DNA of 64,000 bases from the NCBI GenBank assembly GCA_009792885.1, contig WMCF01000031.1, positions 618,349 through 682,348 on the forward strand. The letters run 5' to 3'. Of this stretch, positions 12,115-23,964 are shown piece by piece. How positions within the stretch are numbered: the stretch's first letter is position 1; each line of letters starts with the position of its first letter. The notes below the pieces were generated by a model. The model saw only the letters and a list, made by a program, of their open reading frames with translations. It made no database searches and had not been told where the DNA came from. This DNA comes from Eremophila alpestris peregrina. Taxonomy: Eukaryota; Chordata; Aves; Passeriformes; Alaudidae. A program made the translations under genes and the position numbers.

Positions 12115-15100
12115 TCCAGGTGCATAAAGCAGGGACTTGATCTCAGTTATGGCTTCTAGTTGCTACTGTAATAACTTCATATTGTGGTGTGGTTTAAGCC
12201 AATGAAAGACACATTTGCCCACACTTAGCTAAGTTTGTATGGGCACCTGATGACTGCACCTCAGAGAGCTTTCTACAGGTAAGAACAGACTCTAACTGAA
12301 TCCCTCTGTCACCTCAGCACTAAGAGCTGCACCTTAAAACACTGAAAATAATGTCCACTGTGCTATTCAGAGTAGCATTGTTCAGTACAGAGCAGCAAGG
12401 ACATACAGAAAAAGAACATTAAGCATGAATTTGCCAAGTGCAACACTATAGTATGGATTCATGCTCCTGTCATTTATCTCTTATTTATGTTCTCACTATA
12501 TTATTCAACAGAAGGATTTTTTAAAAGTCTGGGAGAAAGAATAGTGCCCATTTATTCCTCTAGGTTATCTACATATTTATCTATTAGCCTTGAAGTGAAA
12601 AGAAAAGTGTCCTCACTGCATTCCTGTTAAATCTACAGAAACATTTCAGAACATTGTAGAAGCCCAGGAGTATCACCACTGAATGTCTGATTTAATCTTC
12701 AGTGAAGTTAAGCTGTAAGGGCTTTAGACCAGCAGATGATGATGCTCAGGTAAGTCAGACCTCTCCTATTGCTCTACCACAGTATGTCACCTATCTGTGG
12801 CAGTGTGACAGAGCCACACTCTTCCGAGGGCCACCACTAACACAATCATGGCTGCAGGTCCATCCTGCCCCACCAACTGCATCCCTAGAGAGGCTGCATC
12901 ACCATCATCTTGGGCAATGAGTGTGAATCTGAAAATTACAGGTAAAGTCCAGCAAGACATTCAGCATGGCTGAACTGAAGGGCTGAAACTTAGGTTTTGC
13001 CACAAAGACTGCAGCAGAATGGGAGCCCCACGCTGCACTGATCCTACCCAAAAATCAATCAAGTGTAAGGCTTCCTAAGCTGTGACTAAAACCTTGGGCC
13101 ATCTCTGGTGCAAGGCAGGTGAACTTCCTCAGGGCAATGCAGTAACACTTATTTTCACTTCTCCCAGCAGCACTGGAAAGCCGGGCAGCAACACAAGATC
13201 CCAGGACCAGACATCCAAACAAATTCAGGGACAGAGAGATTCAAGTGTTCTTCACCCAAAATCTGAGTTGATGTTAGAGTTCAGATCCTTTGGAGCAGTG
13301 AAGACACTGCATTATCCATGTGAAAATAACTCTAAACTGAGAACATTACCAGACTGCTCTCAAGTGCTCCAAGTGGGATGCTAAAATATTAACCAGCTGC
13401 ATTACTTGTCTTGTCACATCTCTTCAGGCTCCAAGTAAGATATAACCGATTCAAAGAATACATCAAAGGAACAAGAACTGCAAGAACAGCCCATACAACC
13501 CCCAGTAGATGTGTTTTACTACCAGAACTATTTATGATTCAGAACAGCAGAACAAATGAGGCATAGGAAGTAAAAGAGAAAGAACCCAGGGGAATAAAAG
13601 AGCAAAGAGATAGAGAACATAATTTCTCTGCACTGAAGTCCACTGAAAGTTGCCAGAAGGAAAAGGCTCTGGGGTGGCAGAACAGTTGCAGGCTTTTTTT
13701 CGACCAGTCATCAGGATTATTATTCCTAACTTCAGAGGGAACAGCACCAGGCTCATATCCTGGAGCCTGTGCTGCCCTTGGTTACACCATTACACATCTC
13801 ACCATAAATCAGCTGTCACCAAATTCAAAACAACTCCGAGGGCTGAGTGTGGAGCAACACTGCACAAGCGTGTAAGGAAACACAGGCACAGATAATCCAT
13901 TGAGGCAACCTCTGCTCCATGCAAATGCCTGCCACAGGACACATCCAAAACCATGGAAAAAGGCCCCAGGATGATCAGCAATGCTTCTCTCGTCACTGGG
14001 ATGACATCTACTCCCAACCAGCCTTTACAATGGCACCAACAGCTTACTTTGCCGTAGGGTGAGAAGGAAACATCTAATTAAGCAGTCTTAAAAGTCTGGT
14101 TGTCATGACTTAAACCATGCTTTACCCTGGGCAGACAAAAACTGCTCTTCGCAGGAACTTGAACAAGACCGGACTGGAGAGGGGTCCTAAAAAACAGCAG
14201 AAGTGGAAAATCTCAAAAGAGAAACAAAAGAAAATTGCTCCATTAAACTGTCCTCTTTCTTTCCCCACCAAAATCTCTGCTGAGCTGCTCTTTTCTCCAC
14301 TCTCTCTAAGTTCAATCTTATTCAGTGCTTGCTGAAGCTAAACTTCCATCAGGCTTTGCAACCTGCATCCTTAATTCTTCCTTGGTATCTGCCACCTGAG
14401 AGATGGATGCTCTGGGGCTGACATAGTGACCAGGACATCACAACCCATGTGGTAACGAGCACAGTGTTAGACCGGAAACAGGGAGAACTTTTTTTCTTCT
14501 AAGGGTGTCAGATTCATTTTCCTCCTGCCTCAACTGAAACCTCCATAGATCCAAAAGCAAAGCCCACAGCCAGCAACAACCCTCGGCATAAACCCAGGAT
14601 TATTAAGGGCTTTTGCAACACAACCACTTGTGACTCGGTCTCTCCCTGTGAAAGGCAGATCCTTGAAGATCCAAGACAAGATAGCCACAAACCTCTCAGT
14701 AGTATCCAAGACTATAATAAAAGTTTATGGGCCACACCCACATAAACCATGGTTGTGATCTCCATCCAGACTGGCTGCAGTTATTTAACCTCTTCACTAT
14801 CTCCAGATCAGAAGCAAAGAGCTGAGGCACTAAATGGTGTTTAAACTCTTACCCACAGCTGGTGGGTTAAATCATGACTCCACAACATGGCCCCATACCT
14901 TTAAGCTACAGGAGGGAAGGATATCAAATCTTGGAGCTGTTATCCCACAGCTTGCATATTTGGCCTAGGCATAAATCAGCTCTCTTAAGTAGAGTCCCAA
15001 GCACAGCAAAAATAAAAATAGTAAGAAAATTAAAAAATAGCAGATGTTTATTTAAGATGCTGTTAAAAGGGAAACACAATGGTTTAAAGAGGAAGGAAAA

Positions 15101-16435
15101 CACTTCAAAGACCTCGAGCATCAACTACCCTCACAACCAGGCCTAGTTTGGTTAAAATAACTTTCCATTACTTATGCCATTTCTATGTGCATTTAAGTAC
15201 AAGACTTTGAACTCTTCTTATGCCTTGGATACTAACATGGGGGAGGAAGGATGGATCAGTTATGATTGTCCTCTCTTTCTATTGTCTCCCAAAGGATCCA
15301 TGGTTAGATACTAGGCTAGTATCCCCCAGTATGGGAAACTATTATCACTCCTGATCACAGATGCATGAAGGGTAAGAGTGGGTGTTAGACCCTGGAGAGT
15401 CCTTCACAACACTACCTGCCCACTGAAACCTCCTGAGACTTGGACCTTCTTGTACGAGAGGAGCAGCACAGCTCACACACTGTGAGGCGCCTCTGCTCTC
15501 CTGCCTTATCCCTGTTCCTGATACAACACCAGGCCAGCAAAGCAACACAGCTCTGGCCAAGACCAGTTAGTCCACCCCGTATTTCCTCTCCTGCTCATCA
15601 CTCTTTGATCTCACATCTACACATGGAACAAGCTCCTCCATGGCCAGGTCATGGGCAGGGAACACACCACTGCTGGAACAGGGATCCATGAGGTGTAGAT
15701 TGGGTTCCCCAAAGACATTCCTCAGGTATTTCCTGTAGAGGAGGCTGACCTTCCCTATGGACTCCAAACCAGCAAAGCCTGTCTCCTGGACCAGCCCTGA
15801 CACTCAAAGTCACGTGAAGCCAAAGGTGCTATTAGCTGAGGAATAAAGCTATACAGCAAATGGTTTATAATCAGGAAGCAGTAGGGTGGCATTTATGTGG
15901 TTGTCATGTGGACTTACCCAGAAAGGTCACTGTCACTGAGCAATTAGCTAATGGAGCATTGCTAGTTACTGAAGATTGTCAGAACTCAGTATCTCAGATC
16001 TATTCAGAATTCCTGAGAATAAAGATTATCTAGAGTCTACAGAGAAATCAGAAAGTATATTTAGAAACACCATTTAGTAAAGCACTCCCTATGACAAGGG
16101 GAAGGGCAATTGGTGTTCGAGTTAAGCATTGCTTTTCCTTTTGAATCATCTGTCATTTCTGTCTCCTACAGTATTGTCACTTAGTAACACTCCTGGGATG
16201 AAGAAATGCTCTGATAACAGGTCAGAATGAGAGTCAACCTTTCCCAGATTGCACAAGAAGGTTTTGCATTTCCAGGGGCTCAGATCATATCCCCATTGCC
16301 CTTCTGCCTGACCATCTCTCACTTCATTACTGCTAGGAGATTCTTAATTCCTTTCTGAGGGCAATTCCTTCTTTATTTCAATCTTCTCCATGAACCTAAC
16401 ACTGAACACATATCAGTTGACAGTATTACAAGATG
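12115..16435. other. Long noncoding stretch
   Basis: No supported gene. A candidate exon-like unit at 12703-12749 is flanked by an acceptor-like TTTAATCTTCAG and a perfect donor CAG|GTAAGT, but it is only 47 bases and its 15-codon frame matches nothing I know. Another good donor-like CAG|GTAAGAA is at 12276-12284. An octamer ATGCAAAT lies at 13919-13926. An odd 17-base palindrome (GATACTAG, G, CTAGTATC) is at 15307-15323. Otherwise I see nothing. Confidence 0.5.
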
Positions 16436-16439
16436 GCTC

Positions 16440-16580
16440 CTGATACTGTAAAAAGTGCCATTTTTAATTAGCATTAAAAATCTAAAGTGTGGTGCTTTAA
16501 TTAAAAAGAGATGACTTTCAAGAAAAGGTTGTCAAAGAAACTGAGAATTCAGGCATCTAATGATGATCTTTAGATTCCCA
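16440..16580. promoter_or_regulatory. AT-rich homeodomain-type motif cluster
   Basis: A perfect inverted repeat TTTTTAAT / ATTAAAAA (16461-16468 and 16473-16480, 4-base loop TAGC) holds a TAATTA core. It is followed by TTTAATTAAA at about 16496-16505. TAAT-core sites like these are bound by homeodomain proteins. The segment looks like a compact noncoding element rather than random AT sequence, but this is motif reading only. Confidence 0.3.
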
Positions 16581-16584
16581 CAAG

Positions 16585-17095
16585 ATCAGACAAGCCAATT
16601 CTGCCTCCAGGCCTGCCATTAACCCTGTGTTTCCCTTTTGATATCACAACACATGAAAAAAAAAAGGCGAAACACAACAACTTGATATATTACAGCCCCT
16701 TTTTTCTCATGTCCTATGCTGCAAGATATTCAACTTAGAACCAGAGTTTGAACAGTGCATTGGCAAAGACAACCCCAGATTTGAAGCTGAATTGTGTCCC
16801 TTGACAAATCTGGTAACACAGAGTTTTTCAGGGGAGTGTTGGTCTGTGAGCAGGACAGTGAATTTCTGCACAGAGCCTTGAAAAGCCAGCACATAGACAG
16901 ATGCTCCTGAGCTGCTTGGAAACCACCATGGGAAATATTTTGGGGAGGATGCGCAGGCTGTGAGGAGGAACACTACTGAACAACTCTTCCCTTGCTTTGG
17001 TTTTGACAGGGCAAATACAAAAGGGAGACCTGGCAAAGAGAGGCCAGGTGAAAGTTCACCTTCCCCCATAAAGGAGGGTAGGTGACAGCAAGGGC
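16585..17095. other. Noncoding stretch with one 134-codon frame
   Basis: The minus-strand frame at 16707-17111 (134 codons) is one of the longer ones in the window. Its translation is Ser/Leu-rich with a C-terminal low-complexity flavour and no domain I recognise, and I treat it as chance. No repeat or RNA gene seen. Confidence 0.5.
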
Positions 17096-17099
17096 TGGC

Positions 17100-17475
17100 A
17101 CTGGATGTCACGTTGGGTGTTGTTTACTCATCGCTGTGCGGTGAGGAGCCATCTGAGCGTGGCCCTCCCTCGCAGGCCACCGAGCTCCCGCGCCAGCCCC
17201 GCCGGCGCCAGCAGAGCTGCAATAACCTGCTCATTGCCACAGTGCCCAGCCCAGCCCTATCCCCATTCACACTCCTCATCGCTCACCTGATAACCACGGC
17301 CCCGCCGGAATTGCCGGGCCGCGCCGCACGCTGGCGGGGAAGTGGATAAGGAGTATCTATCCCTTCTCTCAGCACAAATGTGTAAAAGTTTGTTCAGGGC
17401 TTTATGAGGCGTGGAGCAAAGCAGCTGCTTTCACTGTGAGCTGAAGTAACTGCTGACGTATTCACCGCCTCTCCC
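17100..17475. promoter_or_regulatory. CpG-rich pocket with GATA and MARE/CRE-like motifs
   Basis: About 20 CpGs fall in the 240 bases 17105-17345, far above the flanks, in blocks such as CTCCCGCGCCAGCCCCGCCG and GGGCCGCGCCGCACG. Inside are TGATAA (17288-17293) directly followed by a RUNX-like AACCACG, and GGATAAG at 17344-17350. Just downstream is TGCTGACGTA (about 17451-17460), close to a half MARE fused with a CRE half. Short CpG islands with such sites can be promoters or enhancers. There is no convincing coding frame or TATA box. Regulatory function is inferred. Confidence 0.4.
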
Positions 17476-17479
17476 TGGA

Positions 17480-19505
17480 CAGCCCAACACATAGATTTCT
17501 GCATCAGCCTCAAACAGGTGTTAGGAAGGAAACTCTTTCATGGTGGAAGGTGGGACAGAGGGACAGCTTTCTTCAAGTTTTAAAGGGCTGGAAAAACTCG
17601 CTTTCATTTCAGGCTTCAAACACAATGTACATGCCTGGAAAGCAAAAGTTTCCCTGCCAAGTCTCTGGTTCTCCACCTCTGCCTGGCGTTGCAGGCCTGT
17701 TTCCAAAACTCCAAGAGAAATTAATCTAACTCCAGATCCACAGCATGTCCTTCCAGGCTGTCAAGCTGTGAGAGTGATTCTGTGATGCACTTGCAAGTCC
17801 TGGAATGATCAAATTGAGATTTCAGACTCATTTTGTATATAGGCCTCAGAGCAGCTGTCAAGCACTGAAGTGTCTGGGGTGTAGGAGCCAGGCCTTAAAC
17901 AGCTGAGAAAGCTGGGATTTGGAGCACAGGCTCGTAGTAGTGGGCTTTTAATAGTGCCTGAATGTATACACAGAAGGATATTTCTCATGTTTACTGGACA
18001 CTTAATCCTGTCACCTGGGGAAGGCAGGTGTTGCAAACTCTATTAAGAAAAGCCAGATGGAGGATTTTCACCTCGTTTTGTCTGTATTTCAAAGCTAATC
18101 CTTGGTCTCTGCTGAGACTGGCCACAGAGCTGAAGGGATGGTGCATTTCTGACAGCAAGGCCACTCCCTGGTGTGAGATCTGAGAGGCACCTCACCAAAA
18201 CTACCAAACACATCAGGCAGTAGGACATTATAAATGGAGGAATCATGCTGGCTACAGCAGGTTTCCAGCTGTGCAAACAGACTCCTAGAAGCCTGAACTA
18301 CAAAAACCTAAACCAGTTAGAGAAATACAGAAAAGAACTATCATCCCAGCAGTGCATCAGGCCCTTTACCCCAACACTTTGTGTCCTATTACTTCAGGAC
18401 CGAGTGCTGACATGGGATGGTACAGCCCAGTGTCTCAGTGTCTGGGTAAAAGGGATTTGGGGAATCTTGGTTTTCTTACCCTGATTTAAAGACGTTATCA
18501 CATAAGATACCACAGCCTTAAATCATAGCCAGCTGGTGACTCATATTGTTTTCTTGCTAGCTCCCAGAATATGGCCAGATATAAATTTTCTGTGCAGGAC
18601 AATTGGGTTACAAAAACTTGGGACTCTAAGGAAAGTGAGAAGAAAGAGAGGCTGTGGAAAGAGTTGACTGCGGAGGCAGAAAAGGTGAAGAAAGGCAGGA
18701 ATTTCTGGGCACTCCAAGGGTAGGAGATCAGCTGGAAAACATGGTGCAAAAGGGACTCTTGAAAGTTGTGAGAGAAAGTGTCAGGTGAGAGAAAATAAAA
18801 AAGTAAAGGGAAAAAGAAGAGGAGGAGCAGCACTAGAACTACCTCATAGTGGGAGCATGTAACACCCTAAGACAGGTGCCTCAAACCTCAAACAAGCACC
18901 AAGACTGTGAGCCTCTGAAAACTCTGCCCCTACCCTGTCGTAAATGAGACTGGTTCTGGACCAAGGCTGGAAAATACCACCTCAGGGCAATAAATCTCCC
19001 ATTGATAGGGTCTGGCAAACACAGGCCTCAAGAAAGGTTGAAGTCAGCTCTGAAGTCTATAATGACTCACTGAGGATTGAAGGAATTAGAAGGAAAGGTG
19101 ACACTCAATATAACAGCAGCATTAATAAGTAATCGTTGCCTGCAAACGTCTGGGCAGTTATAAAACATTGGCAAGACAAGCCTTAATCTTACAAGTTTGG
19201 CTCAACTACATACGGCAAAATGTTCTTTATCCAGTAACCCTGGGGAAAGTCCTTCCAAGGATCCATGCTGATAGAGGATCACAGGTATCTGTAACACCTC
19301 AGCACACACCTCCATAAAATCCTGTCACCCAGTGAAGTCAGGACCTTCCCAGGGTCTCCCTCGGAGTCTTTCCGGAGATGTTTTGTCAGTTCTCCCCCAC
19401 TCGCACGTTTGGGTCCCATAAGGGAAAATTATTTCTGGCCAACTCCTGCATTTTGCACTGTGTTTAAACAAACCAAGGTGCTGGGAAGTAACACACAGCA
19501 TTGGT
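17480..19505. other. Noncoding stretch, nothing specific
   Basis: Short frames up to 111 codons (18498-18833, minus; Phe/Leu/Ser-rich because the plus strand there is purine-rich). The purine-rich stretch 18610-18835 (AAGAAAGAGAGG-type wording) is a mild strand asymmetry. No gene or repeat called. Confidence 0.5.
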
Positions 19506-19509
19506 GTAA

Positions 19510-19720
19510 TCTGAGAAATGAGCTTTTTGGTCATTAGAAACGCAGCTAAAACAAACAATAAATACAGTGCAGTGACATTTATGGTGAAAGCCGCCAGAGC
19601 TTCGGAGATTTCCCCGCCTGGTGCTGTAAAGGCCTACCCAGCACCAAAGGTATTTAAAGCTAAATTAAAATCCTCATTAGCTGCTCTTGAGTGTATTTGC
19701 ATTGATGAGGTCCCTGGTGG
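19510..19720. promoter_or_regulatory. Possible conserved-type element with octamer
   Basis: AT-rich but varied sequence containing CTCATTAGCTGC and a perfect octamer ATTTGCAT (19695-19702) followed at once by TGATGAGG. POU proteins bind the octamer, and a TGATGA-type half site can serve TALE/HOX partners. The overlapping 95-codon plus frame (19518-19805) has no known resemblance. This is a weak call. Confidence 0.2.
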
Positions 19721-19724
19721 ATGT

Positions 19725-20840
19725 GGTTTTATGGGCACGGAGGTAAACCTGTGTGGCATAACTACAGAGAGAGCTTTCAGCTGCACTGATGTAACCTGTG
19801 TGTGATACGCCAGTGATTGAGATATTCCATCACGAGCCAAGCTCGTACGAGTGCTCCACACCACTAAATCAAAATAAACAAAAAAATCCCCCACACAATT
19901 GTCACTCCACTATCTGATGGAGAGAGGAAGATGGACGTTTAAATACAAGTGAGGATGTTTATCCTTACACCAAATGCATGACTACCTCAATGTTTATGTT
20001 TATGGTGAAAAGACTGCCCAGGACATTTTGTCCAGCTCCAAAACGACACAGATACAACCTGTTTGGATGAAGAACAAGTGACCACAGTCACTTGACCTCC
20101 TCAGTTTCTTCCACCGTATGTTTTCATGCATCAGCTGGATTTGAAATCTAATGCCATCACCTGATAGTGATAGGCAGCACAAAATCCTCAAAAAGACAGA
20201 CTTGGCATATCAAACAGAGCCAACCAGCTATGATTAAAAGAAAAAGGAAGTTCAAGAGGAGCTCCTGAAGCACCTTTCCAACTAAAGAACTGTACAGGTG
20301 AGTTGGGATGAAAGGAGAAAAACATAGAGACATTGCAGGAACTGTGGGAAAACAAGGCCTTTGGGGACTCTTAGATGTGTGGTTTGATACAAAACCCCAA
20401 GATAGCTGTTTAACTGGGGTTGTCTAATTTCATTGGAGAAAAGCACTGTATCTGGCACATGTATCTCAATTACCATGATGAAATAACTCTCTCGACATCC
20501 TGGAGGTACTGGAGATGGAACTCCCTCAAGAGGGAATATCCACTTGAGGTTGAGCTACTCTGTGCAGCAGAGACTGAGTCAAACTACAACAAGCAACTTG
20601 CAAGAGAAGCTGATGTTTAAATACAATACAGAATAATTACATTCAAGTTATCCTTCTCCAGCTCTTGGGATAAAGGGCTCTGCCCTCTGGCTAAATAGTT
20701 TTTGTACATTTTTGTAACCCTTGACAGTTTCTATCCCAAAGGTGACTGCCTCTGTGCAGGGCAAGCACCTGTGTGTGTGCATGTTTTACATCCACACTGC
20801 TTTATCCTGCCCTAAATGGGCTCATAGTTCGCAAAATGGG
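19725..20840. other. Noncoding stretch with one small hairpin
   Basis: Contains the 8-bp inverted repeat CAAGTGAC / GTCACTTG at 20075-20094. Otherwise there are only short frames and nothing I recognise. Confidence 0.5.
20075..20094. repeat. Inverted repeat CAAGTGAC-CACA-GTCACTTG
   Basis: Perfect 8-bp arms with a 4-base loop. Each arm carries CAAGTG/CACTTG, the core of NKX2-type homeodomain sites, so the pair could be an opposed dimer site. A single 8-bp pair can occur by chance. Confidence 0.6.
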
Positions 20841-20848
20841 CTCCATAA

Positions 20849-20864
20849 ATCATTAATTAATGAT
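20849..20864. promoter_or_regulatory. 16-bp perfect homeodomain-type palindrome
   Basis: ATCATTAATTAATGAT is its own reverse complement over all 16 bases. It contains overlapping TAAT/ATTA cores in the arrangement used by paired-class and other homeodomain dimers. It sits in AT-rich noncoding sequence (CTCCATAAATC before, AATACAAATATAAATAATG after). Structure is certain; binding is inference. Confidence 0.5.
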
Positions 20865-20899
20865 AATACAAATATAAATAATGTAGGAGACAGAAGGGC

Positions 20900-22755
20900 A
20901 AGAGTCACCACTCCATCTTCAACACTATTGTGGATGCTTGGATAAGCACTGTACTCACAAGAGCCATCCCTGCCAAGAGCACCATTATTCCAGAAATGCT
21001 GAAGAATCACAAAAGATTGCAGTGTGTACCATGGGAAATGAAAGGACTTCATCAATAGTATGCTAATGCAGAGGATTTTAACATTTGAAATCTTGCTGTC
21101 CAGTACAGTGAAACCAAGGTATTCACATTTCCCAATTCCTGTTCCCTCAGCAGTGGCTCCTTCTGGTTCATGGAATTACAAGATACTGCTGCATCCTGCT
21201 GTTACAAACTGAACTGCAACTTGTGAGCTATTCACAAGTTCACAAAGGGAGTTTTCCAGCCTTATCTTTATTAACTGTGAATTTATCTCCCTTCCCAGAT
21301 ACAATGTTGAGAGAGAAGGTGAGCTGGAAGGGGTCATTCCTGCTGTACAAGGATCAAATGCCATAAACGGCCTGGAGTGTGACTGTGTTCACTTGTGCCC
21401 TTTTAATTGCCCCCGTTAAAGCTCACATTAAACACGCAATCTCTGTGACCAAAGGTAACAGGGAGTTTGGCTATAAGCAAGCAGTCACTCGATAAGACAA
21501 CAGCATTTCAAAACACCATAAATTAATTCCCTGGGCTAATTTCCCTAAGAGCAGTGGAGATAATAAATCTCACTGTTGGCGTTAAGGGTGACTGGAGAAT
21601 CTGCCTCATGTGCCTGCCAACACGCTACCGGAGCAGTGCCACAGATCTGCAGCTCCCCGGCTTCTCCCAGGCAGGGAGAGGACATGTTAAAACCTGCTGC
21701 TGCCTGGGCTGCTGGGGCAGGGCACTTTTACCAGGGTGAGAGGATGGAACAGGAGAAGGAATGTTCCACCAAATGAAATCAAGCTGGAACATTTCACATG
21801 GCAGACGGCAAGAGATGTCCAAAGAACAGGGCCTAAAATTCATTTTTGAAGGAACAGGACATAAATTTAAATTACCGTGGATTAACGAGTCAGGAGGAAC
21901 AGGTCAGAAGGGAAATTCAGAGACACAGACCGTCCTTGATCAGTGTCTGGAACTGCCCTTCAAGTTTAACAGGAGACCCAATGCCCATCAAATTTACAAG
22001 AGGTCCATCTGTGTGGCCACAATTACTCACACTCACCACCTCCTTTCTGTGGAAAACCAGGTTACCCCTTTGGGGGTCCCTGGAGGCTCAGGACCCCAAG
22101 GGTCCTGGGACACAGCCAAAAGAGCCAAAAATCCCTATGCCTTTGATTTAACTCCCTGGAAAACACTGCCACACTTAAAGGAAGTCCATGTGGGTTTGAT
22201 TGGTATGATTTTTGTTAGCTCACAGGGTGAAAAAATAGAATTTTTAGATTTTACTATATAGATAGAATGGGGCAAAGATGGAGGAATCAGGGTGTGTTTT
22301 TTGTCCTTTTCCTGCCTCTTCTTCCCCGCCATCTTTGCAGAGATGGTGGCTTTTTCTTGACTGGGTTTTGGTAAGATTTCACTATCTGACATGGGTCATG
22401 GTTATTGGTACTTAGAGGAAAACATTGTTAAGGTAGTTTAGATTATAAAAGTTCAGGTGCCATTGTAGGAGGGTCAGATTCTGCTTTTCTGGCTTCCTGG
22501 GAACATCATGCTGGACTGAAAGAACTTTTAGAGATAAGAAAATAATAAACAATTCTGCAAAACAACTACAGGGACTCCAGCTCTCCTTCGAACTCTATCA
22601 TCAACTCTCAGGGTGCAAAAACCACCAGAAAACCTGAGACTTTCCACGAGTGTAAAATATCTCCCAGGTCTCCCTTCTTCCCACCCATCCTTCCAATACA
22701 TGTCTGCACTCTCAGACAGACAAGGTGAATCAAGAGTGGATATCACAACTTGGCA
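20900..22755. other. Noncoding stretch including the longest plus-strand frame
   Basis: The 166-codon plus frame at 21761-22261 is the longest on that strand. I find no domain, signal peptide, membrane segment or retroelement motif in it, and overlapping frames on both strands cover parts of it. It is most likely chance. It could also be a decayed repeat that I do not recognise. No RNA gene seen. Confidence 0.5.
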
Positions 22756-22763
22756 ATTTGTTC

Positions 22764-22945
22764 TAGAATTGTGGAATATCCTGAGTTGGGAGGGACCCAG
22801 AATGATGATCCAGCCCAACCCCTGGCCTGGCAAACAGACATCCAACAATCCTACTCCATCTCTGAGAGCACTGTCTAAATATTCCTGGAGCTCTGGCAGC
22901 CTTGGAGCCATAGCCATTCCCTGGAGAGCCTGTTCAGTGCCCAAA
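22764..22945 (-). repeat. CR1 LINE 3' fragment
   Basis: Reverse complement of a CR1 3' end. The left end is GAATTGTGGAATATCCTGAG then TTGGGAGGGACCCAGAATGA and TGATCCAGCCCAACCCCTGG, and it continues to CTGAGAGCACTGTCTAAAT, then TTCCCTGGAGAGCCTGTTCA and GTGCCC. The phrase order fits bird CR1 closely over about 180 bases. It is 5'-truncated with no coding capacity. Confidence 0.9.
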
Positions 22946-22949
22946 TGGG

Positions 22950-23680
22950 GTTACAATGAATCCATTTTTTCTCCACAGCAAAACTCAAACTGCTTTACCC
23001 AGTAAATACAAGGGGTGCTACCTAAACTCCCAGTGTGAAAATTGACACCCACCAAGTTAAAGGCTAATTCTAATCTCCCTTCTAACACCCTAGATTAAAA
23101 ATAATTTAGCTCTCAAAAGCCCTTATGATGGCAGGGTGGGATTAGCCTGTCAGCACCTCCTTCCCAGTTACCCCAGTCCATGTTTTGGAGAACAAAGTCT
23201 CTCCCTTTATCCCAACACCACCTCAGCTGCATCAGCCTTTGCTCAGACCTCTCTGTTTGAATAGCAGAGTTTCCTACTCTTGGAGTTGTTCAGAAATCCA
23301 CTGTGGTTTCCCCAGAATTGGGGGGCTGGCAGGAGGGGCAGAGGCACAAAAGGAAAACAGAATTTGGAGGCACAACTTAAACACTTTTCTTTCACAGATG
23401 GGTCTCCAAAAGCCTGAAACTTCCTGAACCTCCAGAAATCATATTGAAAAACCTGGGAAGTGACAAGCCTGCACAGGCCAGGACATGCACGAGCAGAGCT
23501 CTGCAGCTTCCAACCATATCAGCAATGACTTTTGATTTTAAAATTCAGGGGTTTTTTAACTTACATTATTAACATCATCATTTAGAGATAAACAACCCTG
23601 GATTTCTGGCATGCATCTGGAGAGTCAGCTGTGTGTTAAGAGAATAAATAAAGGAACTCATAAGGAAAAACAATATATAT
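22950..23680. other. Noncoding stretch, nothing specific
   Basis: Only short frames (80 codons at 23185-23427). No repeat family or RNA gene recognised. Confidence 0.5.
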
Positions 23681-23960
23681 TCAATTTATATACACATATA
23701 TATAATACATACACACATTTAGGGGTATGTATTTCCCTAACCATATTGCACAAATATATACTTATTAGACATACTATAGTATGCATATATCAAAATGCAC
23801 TGAAGATTTTAGAAATAATTTAGAAAATGACCAGTTTCCTTACAATTTAGCTTTTATGGCACAACATAATATATTTTAAACACCGTGGAAAATGGCCAAT
23901 TTTCCAATATTTATATATTTGTGTTATATCATTACAAACATTTTACAAAAGAAACATATG
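23680..23960. repeat. AT-rich low-complexity stretch with a near-palindrome
   Basis: Rich in TATATA and ATACATACACAC-type wording. Within it, TGGAAAAT (23886-23893) and ATTTTCCA (23899-23906) are perfect 8-bp arms around GGCCA. The piece GGCCAATTTTCCAATATTT recurs almost unchanged as GGCCAGTTTTCAATATTT in the AT-rich stretch near 38.84 kb, so both may derive from one old repeat. Family unknown. Confidence 0.5.
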
Positions 23961-23964
23961 GCAA

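Noticed and set aside
21761..22261. 166-codon plus-strand open frame
   Set aside because: No known domain, no signal peptide or retroelement motif, overlapping frames on both strands, and no splice or promoter context.
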